A stretch of 64,000 nt of DNA, taken from the NCBI GenBank assembly GCA_001577025.1, contig LSCF01000002.1, positions 19,229 through 83,228 of the forward strand, read 5' to 3'. Under the pieces are notes generated by a model that was not told the origin of the DNA, did no database searches, and saw nothing but the letters and a program-made list of their open reading frames with translations. Both the position numbers and the translations under genes were made by a program. Below, piece by piece: positions 8,657-17,698 of the stretch. The stretch is from Fidelibacterota bacterium TCS55 (GTDB lineage Bacteria; Fidelibacterota; Marinisomatia; Marinisomatales; TCS55). Numbering within the stretch: position 1 is the stretch's first letter; every line of letters begins with the position of its first letter.

Positions 8657-10018
8657 TTAGAACTGAACATTCATGGAGAACCGCATGGTATTGGTCAATG
8701 GGTGACCGGGTTCTCCTGATGTATAACCAAAATCAAAACCGTAATTAGAGAATCGTAATCCTACACCAAATGTGGGATTAGAAATTTTTCCTGTTTTGTC
8801 GAAATAATATCCACCGCGCAAAGCAAAATATGATGAATACCAGTATTCCATTCCAAAGTTATGGACCAGTTTATCTAACTCATCCTGAATCGAACGATCA
8901 CCTGCAGAGCCCACTTCCTTTTGCCCCCATTGGTTATAGGTACCCCATTTATCATCACCAAACTTTGCACCGTACTCTTTGGCCGTATCTACCATTTCTT
9001 CCGGGTCGCGTTTACCATTTCCATTCGCATCGCCTGCCCATTCCCAACCGCCAATTTTACGGTCTGCATCTTCACCGGAAGGCGCACGGTCAATATCACC
9101 ACCCAAAAGCCAATCGTCTACCCATGAGGTAAATATCGCTATATATATAGGATCTTTATGAGCCACTTCTAAATCACCACTTTTGTTATAGTCGTTATTT
9201 TTGGCGCTTTCATTGCCGTCTTTATTGTAACCACCTATCATACCGTCTCCATCCCAATCCATATCCGGATAGGATGCCACCAGTAGTTTGTCTACATCAT
9301 AGACCAACGTAAAACTGTTTACTTCATTTTTAAATACTTCATAAGCCAATCCAAATGTGAGGTTTGTGGGTTGAGGATCCGCCTGATCAGGATCGATAAA
9401 AGATACTTTGGGGCCGATATTGGTCATGGTAATTCCCAAATCCATTCTCGGCGTTAGCCATCCTTTTTTCATGTAACCAAGGTCAAAGCCAAAGTCGGTG
9501 GATGTACCTTTCCCCTTTTCAGATCCCGTTCCCAACTCAACCAAATGCTGATAGGATATTTTTGCATTCATTCCGAAGGAAGATGTAGAAGATAATTTGG
9601 TACTATACGAAATGGCCGCTGCCATCATATAAGATGTGAATTTTCCTTGGAATTGGGCATATTCATCCATACGAATTTGTTCACCCAAATTCAGGTAAAT
9701 CAAATGCCCTCCTAAGGTGCCCAATTTGGGAAATTCTTTTCTAAATCCCATGAATTCATAGTAGAGATCATCAGCCAAATTGGGTAACCAATTGACATGC
9801 ATAATAGCCAACTCAGTTCCTTGTTGAAACGCAAGTCCGGCCGGGTTCCAATAACTGGCATAAGCATCATTAGCCACAGCCACCTGTGCTTCTCCCATGC
9901 CGCCGGCACGAGCACCAGGTGATATCAGCAGAAATATTGCACCTGCTTCACTTTGAGCATTGAGGGACGAACTGCCGATCAGCAGAAGCGCCGCCACAAT
10001 TGAATATATCCGTTTCAT
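8657..10018 (-). CDS. PorV-like outer-membrane beta-barrel protein with EF-hand-like loops
   Basis: A 453-aa barrel of the PorV/UPF0164 type. PorV shuttles type IX secretion cargo to the attachment complex; the role here is inferred from similarity. After the signal peptide (to about Q22) comes the hallmark SPGARAGGMGEAQVAVAND...YWNPAGLA (33-63). Strands continue to the terminal phenylalanine (NVQF). Between residues 250 and 385 there is an acidic insertion with three calcium-type loops: D254WDGDGMI, D276YNKSGDLE, and D330ANGNGKRDPEE, the last fitting a complete 12-residue EF-hand loop. It heads the operon that continues with the sorted pseudo-peptidase and is preceded by a 160-bp gap that probably contains its promoter. 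Confidence 0.85.
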   Translation of the reverse strand: MKRIYSIVAALLLIGSSSLNAQSEAGAIFLLISPGARAGGMGEAQVAVANDAYASYWNPAGLAFQQGTELAIMHVNWLPNLADDLYYEFMGFRKEFPKLGTLGGHLIYLNLGEQIRMDEYAQFQGKFTSYMMAAAISYSTKLSSTSSFGMNAKISYQHLVELGTGSEKGKGTSTDFGFDLGYMKKGWLTPRMDLGITMTNIGPKVSFIDPDQADPQPTNLTFGLAYEVFKNEVNSFTLVYDVDKLLVASYPDMDWDGDGMIGGYNKDGNESAKNNDYNKSGDLEVAHKDPIYIAIFTSWVDDWLLGGDIDRAPSGEDADRKIGGWEWAGDANGNGKRDPEEMVDTAKEYGAKFGDDKWGTYNQWGQKEVGSAGDRSIQDELDKLVHNFGMEYWYSSYFALRGGYYFDKTGKISNPTFGVGLRFSNYGFDFGYTSGEPGHPLTNTMRFSMNVQF

Positions 10019-10178
10019 AAATTGTCCTTTCCCCGGATTGGGGTATAATGTTGTTAGAGCTTAATGCCCTGTTAGCGTGAGAAACGATTCAACCGTTAGC
10101 GTTTATTTATATGCACTCCTGTGTCATTTAATTGAAATTACTCTTTTCTGCTCAAACGAGGCAAGGAATTCAAGAATT
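10019..10178 (-). promoter_or_regulatory. Intergenic region upstream of the porV-like operon with a direct repeat
   Basis: This 160-bp gap separates the TRAP permease stop from the PorV-like start and should hold the promoter of the envelope operon. On the minus strand the octamer ACGCTAAC occurs twice, 24 bp apart (about 10074-10105), which could be an operator. A TATA-containing stretch lies about 35 bp before the ATG. An AT-rich imperfect palindrome of GAATTC units sits near 10165-10180. No consensus promoter could be assigned with confidence. Confidence 0.3.
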
Positions 10179-11963
10179 CTAATTCCCGGGCCATGTTGAC
10201 AGAATCGGTATGTAAGTTATAGCCAAAACACTTACCAGCATGACTATAAAAAATGGTAACGTAGATTTATAAATTGTAGGCATATCTTCCTCGAATCTAT
10301 AGGCGGATAAAAATAGATTGATACCGACAGGAGGCGTCAGAAAACCCAACTCAAGATTAGCGATAAATATAATGGCCAAATGAACCGGGTCAATGCCGAA
10401 ATATGCACCCAAAGGTGTAATTAAAGGAACAACAATAATGATAGCTGAAAAGATATCCATCATACACCCCACAGCAAGGAGGAATATATTTAACATAAGA
10501 AGGAATAATATTTTTGATTCGATCGTTGATTTTACCCATTCCAAAAGGTGTAAAGGAATCTGCGCATCCACAAGATAACTTGTGAGCCCCATGGCCACAC
10601 CCAAAATGATTAATACACCACCAATGAGTGTGGCGCAATCCAAAATAATGGTTTTCATATTGGACCATTCCAAATCTTTGTGCACAAATACTTCAATGAT
10701 AATTACATAGACGGCGGTCATGGCTGCCGTTTCTACCAATGTGGTAAATCCGCCAAAGATTCCAAAAAGAATGAAAACCGGAATCACAGCTTCCCATTTC
10801 GCTTCCCATAGAGATGATTTTATATCCGCCCATTTTAAAGAATGTCTTTTTACCGCTTGCACCTTCCCCTGCCATACAGCCCATCCACCAATCATGGATA
10901 TCCGGATTAATCCCGGCACAATTCCAGCAAGGAATATGGCCTTTACCGATACACCTGCAGTGACACCATAAATAATCAACGGAAGGCTCGGTGGGAATAA
11001 TAAGCCCAACGATCCTGCAACAGTGATAAGTCCCAAACTGAATAATTTGGAATAGCCTTCTTTAATCAAGAGGGGCATGAGTAATCCGCCCAAGGCCAAA
11101 ATGGTCACACCGGATCCACCTGTTAGGGCAGTGAAAAATCCGCATAAAAGCACCAAGACCACTGGAGTGCCGCCGGGAATCCATCCGAATGCAGCGCGAA
11201 ATAATTTCACTAACCTTTCTGATGCATTACTTTCTGCCAATAAATATCCGGCTAATGTGAATAATGGGATAGTGGGCAATGTAGGTGAAACAACAATCCG
11301 ATAGGCCTCTGCAGGGATAGCAGAAAGCGGTGTCCAATCCCGCCAGAAAAAGAGAATTGCTAATCCTCCCAGTCCAATAAAAATGGGCGCACCTTTTACT
11401 AAAGCAAATAGTATTGCAATAATTGCGACCCACATAAATAATGTAGATTCTTGAAGTGGAGCAACATACCAAACCGTCATCGTTAATAAGATACCTCCTA
11501 TCAACAGGATTCCGCGATCTCTCCATGTTTCATAGCTATTCATGACCATATGAATCGCAACTAATAAGAACCCTACCGGCATGATTAGTTGGGCAACCCA
11601 TCTGAAAAGAAATGGTGCAATATGAACAGGAAATTCTTTTTCTATTTTGACCAATTCCCATGCCCCATAAGCCAGAGCCATCACAATAAAGATCGTGGTG
11701 ACTTTCGCCATAAATTTAAACCAATCTATTTCTTCTTCTGACGAGAACAGCGGTGTTGAAGTAAGGGATAATAATCGATTTCGCCGTGCAGCAACCATGG
11801 CGCCTAAAAAGCCAATCCACAACGTCAGATGTTGAACCAATACCGGGGATGCAACTACACCTGTGGTGCCGAATAATCGGGTTAATACTTCAATGGCAGG
11901 GAGCAATACGAGGGCAATAAATACAAATAGGGTAATGCCCCTTTCTATAGGTTTAATATTCAT
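10179..11963 (-). CDS. TRAP transporter fused permease (DctQ-DctM type)
   Basis: A 594-aa inner-membrane protein. The first 150 residues have four membrane spans and resemble the small DctQ subunit (for example LTLWIGFLGAMVAARRN). From about residue 170 onward it is a DctM large subunit, with GLGGLAILFF, the conserved P-L-F-LAGYLLAES-like segment, GGSGVTILALGG and FPPSLPLIIYGV. Together they drive Na+-coupled uptake of a solute delivered by the binding protein. The gene follows dctP by 23 bp and tatT lies just upstream of that. The Q-M fusion and the T-P-QM order match the TatT-type TRAP systems known from Treponema. Substrate cannot be told from sequence. Confidence 0.92.
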   Translation of the reverse strand: MNIKPIERGITLFVFIALVLLPAIEVLTRLFGTTGVVASPVLVQHLTLWIGFLGAMVAARRNRLLSLTSTPLFSSEEEIDWFKFMAKVTTIFIVMALAYGAWELVKIEKEFPVHIAPFLFRWVAQLIMPVGFLLVAIHMVMNSYETWRDRGILLIGGILLTMTVWYVAPLQESTLFMWVAIIAILFALVKGAPIFIGLGGLAILFFWRDWTPLSAIPAEAYRIVVSPTLPTIPLFTLAGYLLAESNASERLVKLFRAAFGWIPGGTPVVLVLLCGFFTALTGGSGVTILALGGLLMPLLIKEGYSKLFSLGLITVAGSLGLLFPPSLPLIIYGVTAGVSVKAIFLAGIVPGLIRISMIGGWAVWQGKVQAVKRHSLKWADIKSSLWEAKWEAVIPVFILFGIFGGFTTLVETAAMTAVYVIIIEVFVHKDLEWSNMKTIILDCATLIGGVLIILGVAMGLTSYLVDAQIPLHLLEWVKSTIESKILFLLMLNIFLLAVGCMMDIFSAIIIVVPLITPLGAYFGIDPVHLAIIFIANLELGFLTPPVGINLFLSAYRFEEDMPTIYKSTLPFFIVMLVSVLAITYIPILSTWPGN

Positions 11964-11986
11964 TATAAATTAAAGGGACTCGCTCT

Positions 11987-12982
11987 TTAGCGAGAGTCCA
12001 TTTCTTTTTTAATCTCCATGAGACGATCAAAAGCTTTTTCATCGATAACCGTACCGCGAAAATCAGGTGCCATTCCCTCAATTAAATTTTTCCAAGCATC
12101 CACTTGTTCCGTCGTGGGTGTATTGACTGTTAATCCATGCTGTTTCATTACATCAACGGCTTTATCCGATTCATGACGATTTTTACTTTGAAATCGATTG
12201 CCAATTTTTTTGGACGCGGTCAACATGGCCTCTTGGTGTTTGGGTTTAATCCTGCGCCATGTTTTCATATCAATAATCACAGCGGCAGTAAGATTGCCCC
12301 ATTTCATATCCAGCATATTGTCTGCTATCCCGAATAGCTGTTGCGCCAAAGCATACATGGGGTTAAAACCAATGGATGTGATTAAACCCGTTTGAAGGGC
12401 TGAAAGGACATCAGTCATGGCTAAGGGCACTGGGTGATATCCATTTTTCTCATATAGTTGGGCAGATTTATAATCTCCAGCCCAAATAAACAACTTAGTC
12501 TTTTTCAAATCTTCCGGGGTATAAATCGGTTCAGTCGAAAACCAGTAGGCCCATCCAACATCCACCATGGTCATGATCTTGAAACCGTTTTCTTCTGTTT
12601 CAGATAATAATTCGTGGCTGAGTTTTTCCCGGACGAAATCCACATCATCATAGGATTGATACATTAAAGGCATGAAAAAGGTAGTGAAATATGGATTGAT
12701 TTCAGTCATTCCTTCGGTGGATATGGCGGCACCTTGAATCTGACCGATCCGCATTTTACGAATCATATCTCTTTCATCGCCCACCACACCGCCGGGATAA
12801 ATGCGCAATCGAACTTCACCATCGGTCGCATCGGTCCAAGCTTGACCCATTTCAACTAAAATGCCGTGCCAATCAGTTCCTTCAGGGGCGAGGGTAGCCA
12901 TTTTAATTATAATCTTTTTAGCCCAAAGCAATTGAGTAAAAGCACATACTATAATTATGGATATGAGATATTTTTTCATCAT
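11987..12982 (-). CDS. TRAP transporter solute-binding protein (DctP family)
   Basis: A 331-aa periplasmic protein with a signal peptide (residues 1-21, ending LLWA). The mature start KMATLAPEGTDWH and the following EMGQAWTDATDGEVRLRIYPGGVVGDERDM-type segment are characteristic of DctP/TAXI-like binding proteins. The central VDVGWAYWFSTEPIYTP and the GLITSIGFNP region form the usual ligand cleft. It starts immediately after the tatT stop codon (0 bp apart), so the three genes form one unit. The tatT partner suggests the P-protein works with a TPR lipoprotein instead of diffusing freely. Ligand unknown; related P proteins bind carboxylates or other hydrophobic acids. Confidence 0.92.
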   Translation of the reverse strand: MMKKYLISIIIVCAFTQLLWAKKIIIKMATLAPEGTDWHGILVEMGQAWTDATDGEVRLRIYPGGVVGDERDMIRKMRIGQIQGAAISTEGMTEINPYFTTFFMPLMYQSYDDVDFVREKLSHELLSETEENGFKIMTMVDVGWAYWFSTEPIYTPEDLKKTKLFIWAGDYKSAQLYEKNGYHPVPLAMTDVLSALQTGLITSIGFNPMYALAQQLFGIADNMLDMKWGNLTAAVIIDMKTWRRIKPKHQEAMLTASKKIGNRFQSKNRHESDKAVDVMKQHGLTVNTPTTEQVDAWKNLIEGMAPDFRGTVIDEKAFDRLMEIKKEMDSR

Positions 12983-13870
12983 CTAATAAAAGAATTCATC
13001 TATGTTATCTAACAACCATTGGGTTCTATTTCGGTTAATTTGGTTCGTCAAACGTAAATCAGGGTCACTGTTTATATCAATATTTAATGCTTTATATAAT
13101 AAATTGGTGAATTCATTCTTATTTTGTGTCGGAATGCATACACTTTCAGCCATCGCAACATAGGGTCCTAAGTCTAATCTATTGGATGCATCCACTGCTT
13201 TTTCAAAATAAGATTCGGCAATTTCAATTTTATTTTCAGGCGCATCGTGGCGAATCATCGTATAAGAGATCATACCACTATAGAGTGCACCTTTATTCCA
13301 ATTTGGATCAAGGTCTAACGCCGCTTCGAGCAACTTTCCTACCCTTGGTAATAAGATCACCCATTCCGGATTTCCACGACTGGATTTAATGGCGCCTCCA
13401 TAAGCACCTGCCGTCCAAAATAAATAGTGAATATCCTCTTCAACAAATTTTGGGGATTTGTTTGACTCACCCTTCACCCAGGCCGAATATCCAGGATATT
13501 TAATTTCTAATGCGCGATCACCATATGAAACTGCTTTCGAAAATGCTTCATTAGCTGATACATACAGTGCTTTCCCTCCTTTGTAATCCTCCATAACCAA
13601 TCGATCTGCTTCTTCCATGGTGAATCCAAAACTGAACTGAGTTAAAGATTTACATCCTGCGATTAATTTTTTAGGATCATTTGGAGATTTAGCAATTTTC
13701 TTTTCAGCCCGTTCTGTAAAATATTTGAACGATGTCTTTGCCATGTCTGGGTTATGGGCAAGCATAACTGCCGCTGGACTGCATGCCAGTCCAGCAAGTA
13801 TGATTATACTAAAGAGAGGAAAAAAGAAAGGGCGAAACGCGGTGAAACGGAACTTAATCGTGTAATTCAC
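12983..13870 (-). CDS. tatT: TatT-family TPR lipoprotein associated with TRAP transporter
   Basis: About 295 aa. The open frame runs up to an ATG at 13924, but that would overlap glyA by 71 bp. The GTG at 13870 overlaps it by 17 bp and gives a basic, hydrophobic lipoprotein signal ending LAGLAC, so it is preferred, although no good ribosome site is seen. The mature protein matches the TatT family (TRAP-associated T component): helical TPR-like repeats, [23 protein letters not shown] near the start, [10 protein letters not shown], then [11 protein letters not shown] and a later [13 protein letters not shown]. In Treponema pallidum the homologue forms a trimer that docks the binding protein. 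The downstream neighbours dctP and dctQM support this role. Confidence 0.85.
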   Translation of the reverse strand: MNYTIKFRFTAFRPFFFPLFSIIILAGLACSPAAVMLAHNPDMAKTSFKYFTERAEKKIAKSPNDPKKLIAGCKSLTQFSFGFTMEEADRLVMEDYKGGKALYVSANEAFSKAVSYGDRALEIKYPGYSAWVKGESNKSPKFVEEDIHYLFWTAGAYGGAIKSSRGNPEWVILLPRVGKLLEAALDLDPNWNKGALYSGMISYTMIRHDAPENKIEIAESYFEKAVDASNRLDLGPYVAMAESVCIPTQNKNEFTNLLYKALNIDINSDPDLRLTNQINRNRTQWLLDNIDEFFY

Positions 13871-15173
13871 GATAAAGTGGAAAAGAATTACAAAGAGATT
13901 GGACCTCGGATTTAACCTGTTCAATGGTTACCTCATTATCGATGTCGCTCACCACTCGATCAATGAGATCTACAATGGTCCGCATCTCATCTACGCCCAT
14001 ACCGCGTGTGGTAATTGCTGGCGTTCCAACCCGCATACCACTGGTGACGAATGGACTTCTTTCATCAAATGGCACCATATTCTTATTCACGGTGATTCCA
14101 GCACGTTCCAACGCTTTTTCGGATGCTTTGCCCGTTACCCCTTTATTTGATAAATCAATTAGGATAACATGTGTGTCAGTTCCACCGGAAACTAGATGAT
14201 AATCTTTCTCAAGTAATGCTTCGGCCATGACTTGGGCATTATCTACAATTTGCTGGGCATAGGATTTGAATTCAGGTTTTAATGCTTCACCAAATGCGAT
14301 GGCTTTTGCAGCGATAATATGCATGAGTGGCCCACCTTGAATTCCTGGCATAACCGTCGAATCTAGTAATTCGGATATCATTTTAGTTCGTCCAGACTTC
14401 GGCGCCACTTTTCCCCATGGATTTTCAACATTTCTGCCCATCATTATCATACCGCCACGGGGACCCCGAAGGGTCTTATGCGTGGTGGTGGTCACCACAT
14501 CACAATATGGCATGGGTGAAGGATGTAATCCGGTAGCAACTAATCCAGCGGGGTGAGCGATGTCAGCCATAAGGAATGCACCAATTTCATCAGCGATCGC
14601 TCTAAACTGTTCAAATTCAATATGCCTCGGGTAAGCACTTCCCCCACAGATGATTAGTTTGGGCTTATGGGTTTTTGCCATTTCACGGACTGAATCAAAA
14701 TCCACCCGACCTGTATCCCGATCCACTTGATATGAGACAACATTATACAATTGTCCAGAGAAGTTTACAGGACTGCCATGGGTTAAATGACCACCGTGCG
14801 CTAAATCCAATCCCATGATCGTATCACCTGTATTTAAAAAAGTCATGAGAGCAGCCATATTGGCCTGAGATCCTGAGTGGGGTTGAACATTGGCATATTC
14901 GCAATTGAATAATGCCTTAGCGCGATCTCGGGCGAGATTTTCAGCTTCATCAACATGTTCACAACCACCATAGTAACGTGCGCCAGGGTACCCCTCTGCA
15001 TACTTGTTGGTCATGACGCCACCGGCCATTTCCAATACAGGATAGCTGACGAAGTTTTCAGATGCGATTAACTCAAGGGTTTGATCCTCCCTTGAGACTT
15101 CTCGCATTAAAATGTCATATATTTCAGAATCTGCATTTTGAATAAATGAAAATACATCTTTGGTTAGAGTCAC
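13854..15173 (-). CDS. glyA: Serine hydroxymethyltransferase
   Basis: A 439-aa PLP enzyme interconverting serine and glycine with tetrahydrofolate, the main source of one-carbon units. The sequence shows IASENFVS (37-44), [15 protein letters not shown] (56-70), QPHSGSQAN (97-105), and the PLP-lysine motif [14 protein letters not shown] with Lys233. Length is typical (415-440 aa). The start is GTG at 15173, only 3 bp after the stop of the upstream TPR lipoprotein; no in-frame ATG precedes the conserved region. The last codons overlap the tatT start region. Housekeeping gene embedded in an envelope/transport run. Confidence 0.97.
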   Translation of the reverse strand: MTLTKDVFSFIQNADSEIYDILMREVSREDQTLELIASENFVSYPVLEMAGGVMTNKYAEGYPGARYYGGCEHVDEAENLARDRAKALFNCEYANVQPHSGSQANMAALMTFLNTGDTIMGLDLAHGGHLTHGSPVNFSGQLYNVVSYQVDRDTGRVDFDSVREMAKTHKPKLIICGGSAYPRHIEFEQFRAIADEIGAFLMADIAHPAGLVATGLHPSPMPYCDVVTTTTHKTLRGPRGGMIMMGRNVENPWGKVAPKSGRTKMISELLDSTVMPGIQGGPLMHIIAAKAIAFGEALKPEFKSYAQQIVDNAQVMAEALLEKDYHLVSGGTDTHVILIDLSNKGVTGKASEKALERAGITVNKNMVPFDERSPFVTSGMRVGTPAITTRGMGVDEMRTIVDLIDRVVSDIDNEVTIEQVKSEVQSLCNSFPLYRELHD

Positions 15174-15176
15174 AGA

Positions 15177-16442
15177 CTACCAGCCTTTACCTTTATTTAA
15201 TTTTTCATTTACCCATCTATAACAGGCGCTAGATGCTTTTACATAACCTTTATTTTTTACTTCTGCATCCATCATAAACCATTGGCCTCTTCCGAAAAGA
15301 ACTTCATTTTCTTTCAACCATTCTTTTGAACGGTTATAACGCGAAAATCCTTTTTGCTCTGCTTCATCAAAATATTTATACGCGAGAGTTGCGACGACTC
15401 TGTCATCCACAGATATTTCGCCGGAACGGCAGGATTGAAATGCCTTGTAATATACATTCCCTTTTGCGCCAAATGCTTCTCCCTCTCCAGAGAGTGTGGC
15501 GGCTTTATCTGCCCAATCGAACGCAGAGGCATAGTCTTGGTCTTCTACATAGACTTCTGAGATTTTTATAGCCACACGAAAATCACGTGGATCTAATTTA
15601 AATAATCGTTCATAGGTTCGCGCTGCATCACCCAAACGGTCTGCAGAATCATATGCTTGAGCTAATTTTCGGTATGCCACTTTGCTGGTTGGATCAACAT
15701 CTACAACCTGCTGTAACACGTCGGTGGCATCATCAGGGCGATCAGCAGCAATCAGTTTATCGGCATAATCTAATCCATAACTCACATTATCAGGATTATT
15801 ATCAAACCGATTTTTGTATACATCCAATGGGTCACGGCCGCTTTTTTCGTAAGCCCGAGCCAAATCACTTTGGGCACCTTCATTGTTGGGTTGAATTTCT
15901 AAAAGGTCCTTCAATACAGCGATTTGATCGGCATATCGGTCTTGCTCACCATACAATTTGGCCAACTTGTTTTTGATTTCTACATCTTCAGGTGCAAGAA
16001 ATGAAAGACGATCCAATTCATCCATATGGAGATTTGTTTTACCTTGCTTTTCATAAGCAAATGCAAGACGCTTTCTTAAATCTACATTGTCAGGGAGAAA
16101 TGTCAGTCCTTTCAAGAGAACAGTTGCAGAACTATCATATTTCCCCATGTATTCATACGCGATTGCATAATAGAGATATACTTCTTGAGGATCTTCTCTA
16201 TCGCAACCCAAGTCAGTAAGCTCATCATAAGCACGGACTGTTGCTTCCCAATCTCTATTTTTATAAAATTCGGCTGCGCTGCTAAACACTCTAGGGCATC
16301 TAACTTTTCGGATTGAATCTACACGGGCCTGCTCGACTGCATCAGCATCAGCATCTGATTGTTCTGGTGGTGTACACATGGTCATAAAAATGGATGCAAC
16401 ACCTAGTAATAACAGCTTTTGAATAAAATTGTTTTTTCTCAT
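15177..16442 (-). CDS. TPR-repeat lipoprotein
   Basis: A 421-aa predicted lipoprotein: a basic N-terminus and hydrophobic stretch lead to TMC at residue 23, followed by an acidic linker rich in Asp and Ala. The rest is helical TPR repeats from about residue 50 to 330, recognisable by patterns such as YYAIAYEYMGKYDSS, RKRLAFAYEKQGK, KLAKLYGEQDRYADQ and RKLAQAYDSADRLGDA. Such proteins scaffold envelope complexes. It overlaps the upstream barrel gene by four bases (ATGA) and is followed closely by glyA. Its partner is unknown; the adjacent barrel and lipoprotein genes are the obvious candidates. Confidence 0.8.
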   Translation of the reverse strand: MRKNNFIQKLLLLGVASIFMTMCTPPEQSDADADAVEQARVDSIRKVRCPRVFSSAAEFYKNRDWEATVRAYDELTDLGCDREDPQEVYLYYAIAYEYMGKYDSSATVLLKGLTFLPDNVDLRKRLAFAYEKQGKTNLHMDELDRLSFLAPEDVEIKNKLAKLYGEQDRYADQIAVLKDLLEIQPNNEGAQSDLARAYEKSGRDPLDVYKNRFDNNPDNVSYGLDYADKLIAADRPDDATDVLQQVVDVDPTSKVAYRKLAQAYDSADRLGDAARTYERLFKLDPRDFRVAIKISEVYVEDQDYASAFDWADKAATLSGEGEAFGAKGNVYYKAFQSCRSGEISVDDRVVATLAYKYFDEAEQKGFSRYNRSKEWLKENEVLFGRGQWFMMDAEVKNKGYVKASSACYRWVNEKLNKGKGW

Positions 16443-17698
16443 TGTTTACCTCTTCTTCTGAGGAACCAAATATCCCCCAGGCTAACTCCTACTGTAACTT
16501 CTCTAAATATTTCTTTTTGGGTTTCATCGAATGTTCGTGAACCATTTCGGAATGAAAAATCAATCTGATTTCCGGTGGCGGCGAATTTAAATCCAAATCC
16601 TACTGAGATACCATTCTCAATTAAGGATTTCCCAGAGTAAATGAATTGATATGTATCTCTATGCAATCCCAATCTAAAGGTAAGTCTATCCTGCCAGTTT
16701 CTTGCCCCCATCCTGCCAAACCGTACCAGACCTGAACCCACATGTGTTTTACTTCCAATCTGATCTGTGTGAATACTGGCAAAACTCATATTGGTGGCTT
16801 CATCATTCCATAGTTCAAACTCACCAAAAATATTGAAATCATTTTTAAAACTCGCATTAATACCAAAACTGAAACTATTGGGCGCATATATATTTGTGAC
16901 ATCAATGGTATCTACATCAACCTCACTGGGATAATCACCTGTATCAAACGAATAATTGTTATTCGTGTCTTCAAATAAATCAAACTGATACAATGATCCG
17001 GATACGGGTTTATTTGTCATACTAACTCGAGCAAAGGTGAGCAGCATCATTTTATCATTTTTAAATAGTCGACCGGCGAAATCAACGGAAAAAGTTGAAC
17101 CACTGTATGTACGAATATTAAATAATCGATAATAAGTATCATTTAATACCATAGAATGTTCATCTCGTGAGGACCCAAATAAAGCATTGTATGACAATCC
17201 AATTCCCATATGTTGATTCAGTGGTAGTGCAATGCCAAATGACCCAGACATAATTCCACCTCCTGATCGAAATTCTTTATTGGACCGAAGAGTTTTTCCT
17301 TCAAAATCCATTGAAACTGTATCTGTACTGAAAAAAGCATTATGACTATTTAATGGTTTCAGTGAAATCCCAAAACCAAATCGCTCTTTAATGGGAACAA
17401 CAAATTGAATATTATTAAATCCTGCCGATTGATTGGTAACTCCGGCATTATTTAATCCATGTGCTTGATTAGAAAATGATCCACTCACGTATGTGAATTT
17501 TAAACCGGGCCAGGTTGCGGGATTATCCATAGATACACCAGGATGAAATGTAGGGACAAGACCTATACTCCCTGCGCCATTGACTGATGTATGAAAGGAT
17601 GTTCGTGATAACCCCAACCCATAAGCGTTAAAGACAGATTGGCCAAACATAATCGTGGAGACTGAAACAGTCATCAAAAATATTTTACGGATGGACAT
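16439..17698 (-). CDS. Outer-membrane beta-barrel protein (FadL/PorV-like)
   Basis: A 419-aa protein with a signal peptide (to about FGQ20) and alternating amphipathic strands throughout, such as SFGIALPLNQHMGIGLSYN and FSFGINASFKNDFNIF. The N-terminal part (YGLGLSR...DNPATWPGLKFTYVSGS) resembles FadL/PorV-like barrels, where an NPA motif follows a short helix. It does not end in an aromatic residue (RRGKQ), which is unusual for a barrel. The start overlaps the upstream lipoprotein gene by 14 bp, and the stop overlaps the TPR lipoprotein start, suggesting the three proteins are made together. Transport function is not established. Confidence 0.7.
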   Translation of the reverse strand: MSIRKIFLMTVSVSTIMFGQSVFNAYGLGLSRTSFHTSVNGAGSIGLVPTFHPGVSMDNPATWPGLKFTYVSGSFSNQAHGLNNAGVTNQSAGFNNIQFVVPIKERFGFGISLKPLNSHNAFFSTDTVSMDFEGKTLRSNKEFRSGGGIMSGSFGIALPLNQHMGIGLSYNALFGSSRDEHSMVLNDTYYRLFNIRTYSGSTFSVDFAGRLFKNDKMMLLTFARVSMTNKPVSGSLYQFDLFEDTNNNYSFDTGDYPSEVDVDTIDVTNIYAPNSFSFGINASFKNDFNIFGEFELWNDEATNMSFASIHTDQIGSKTHVGSGLVRFGRMGARNWQDRLTFRLGLHRDTYQFIYSGKSLIENGISVGFGFKFAATGNQIDFSFRNGSRTFDETQKEIFREVTVGVSLGDIWFLRRRGKQ

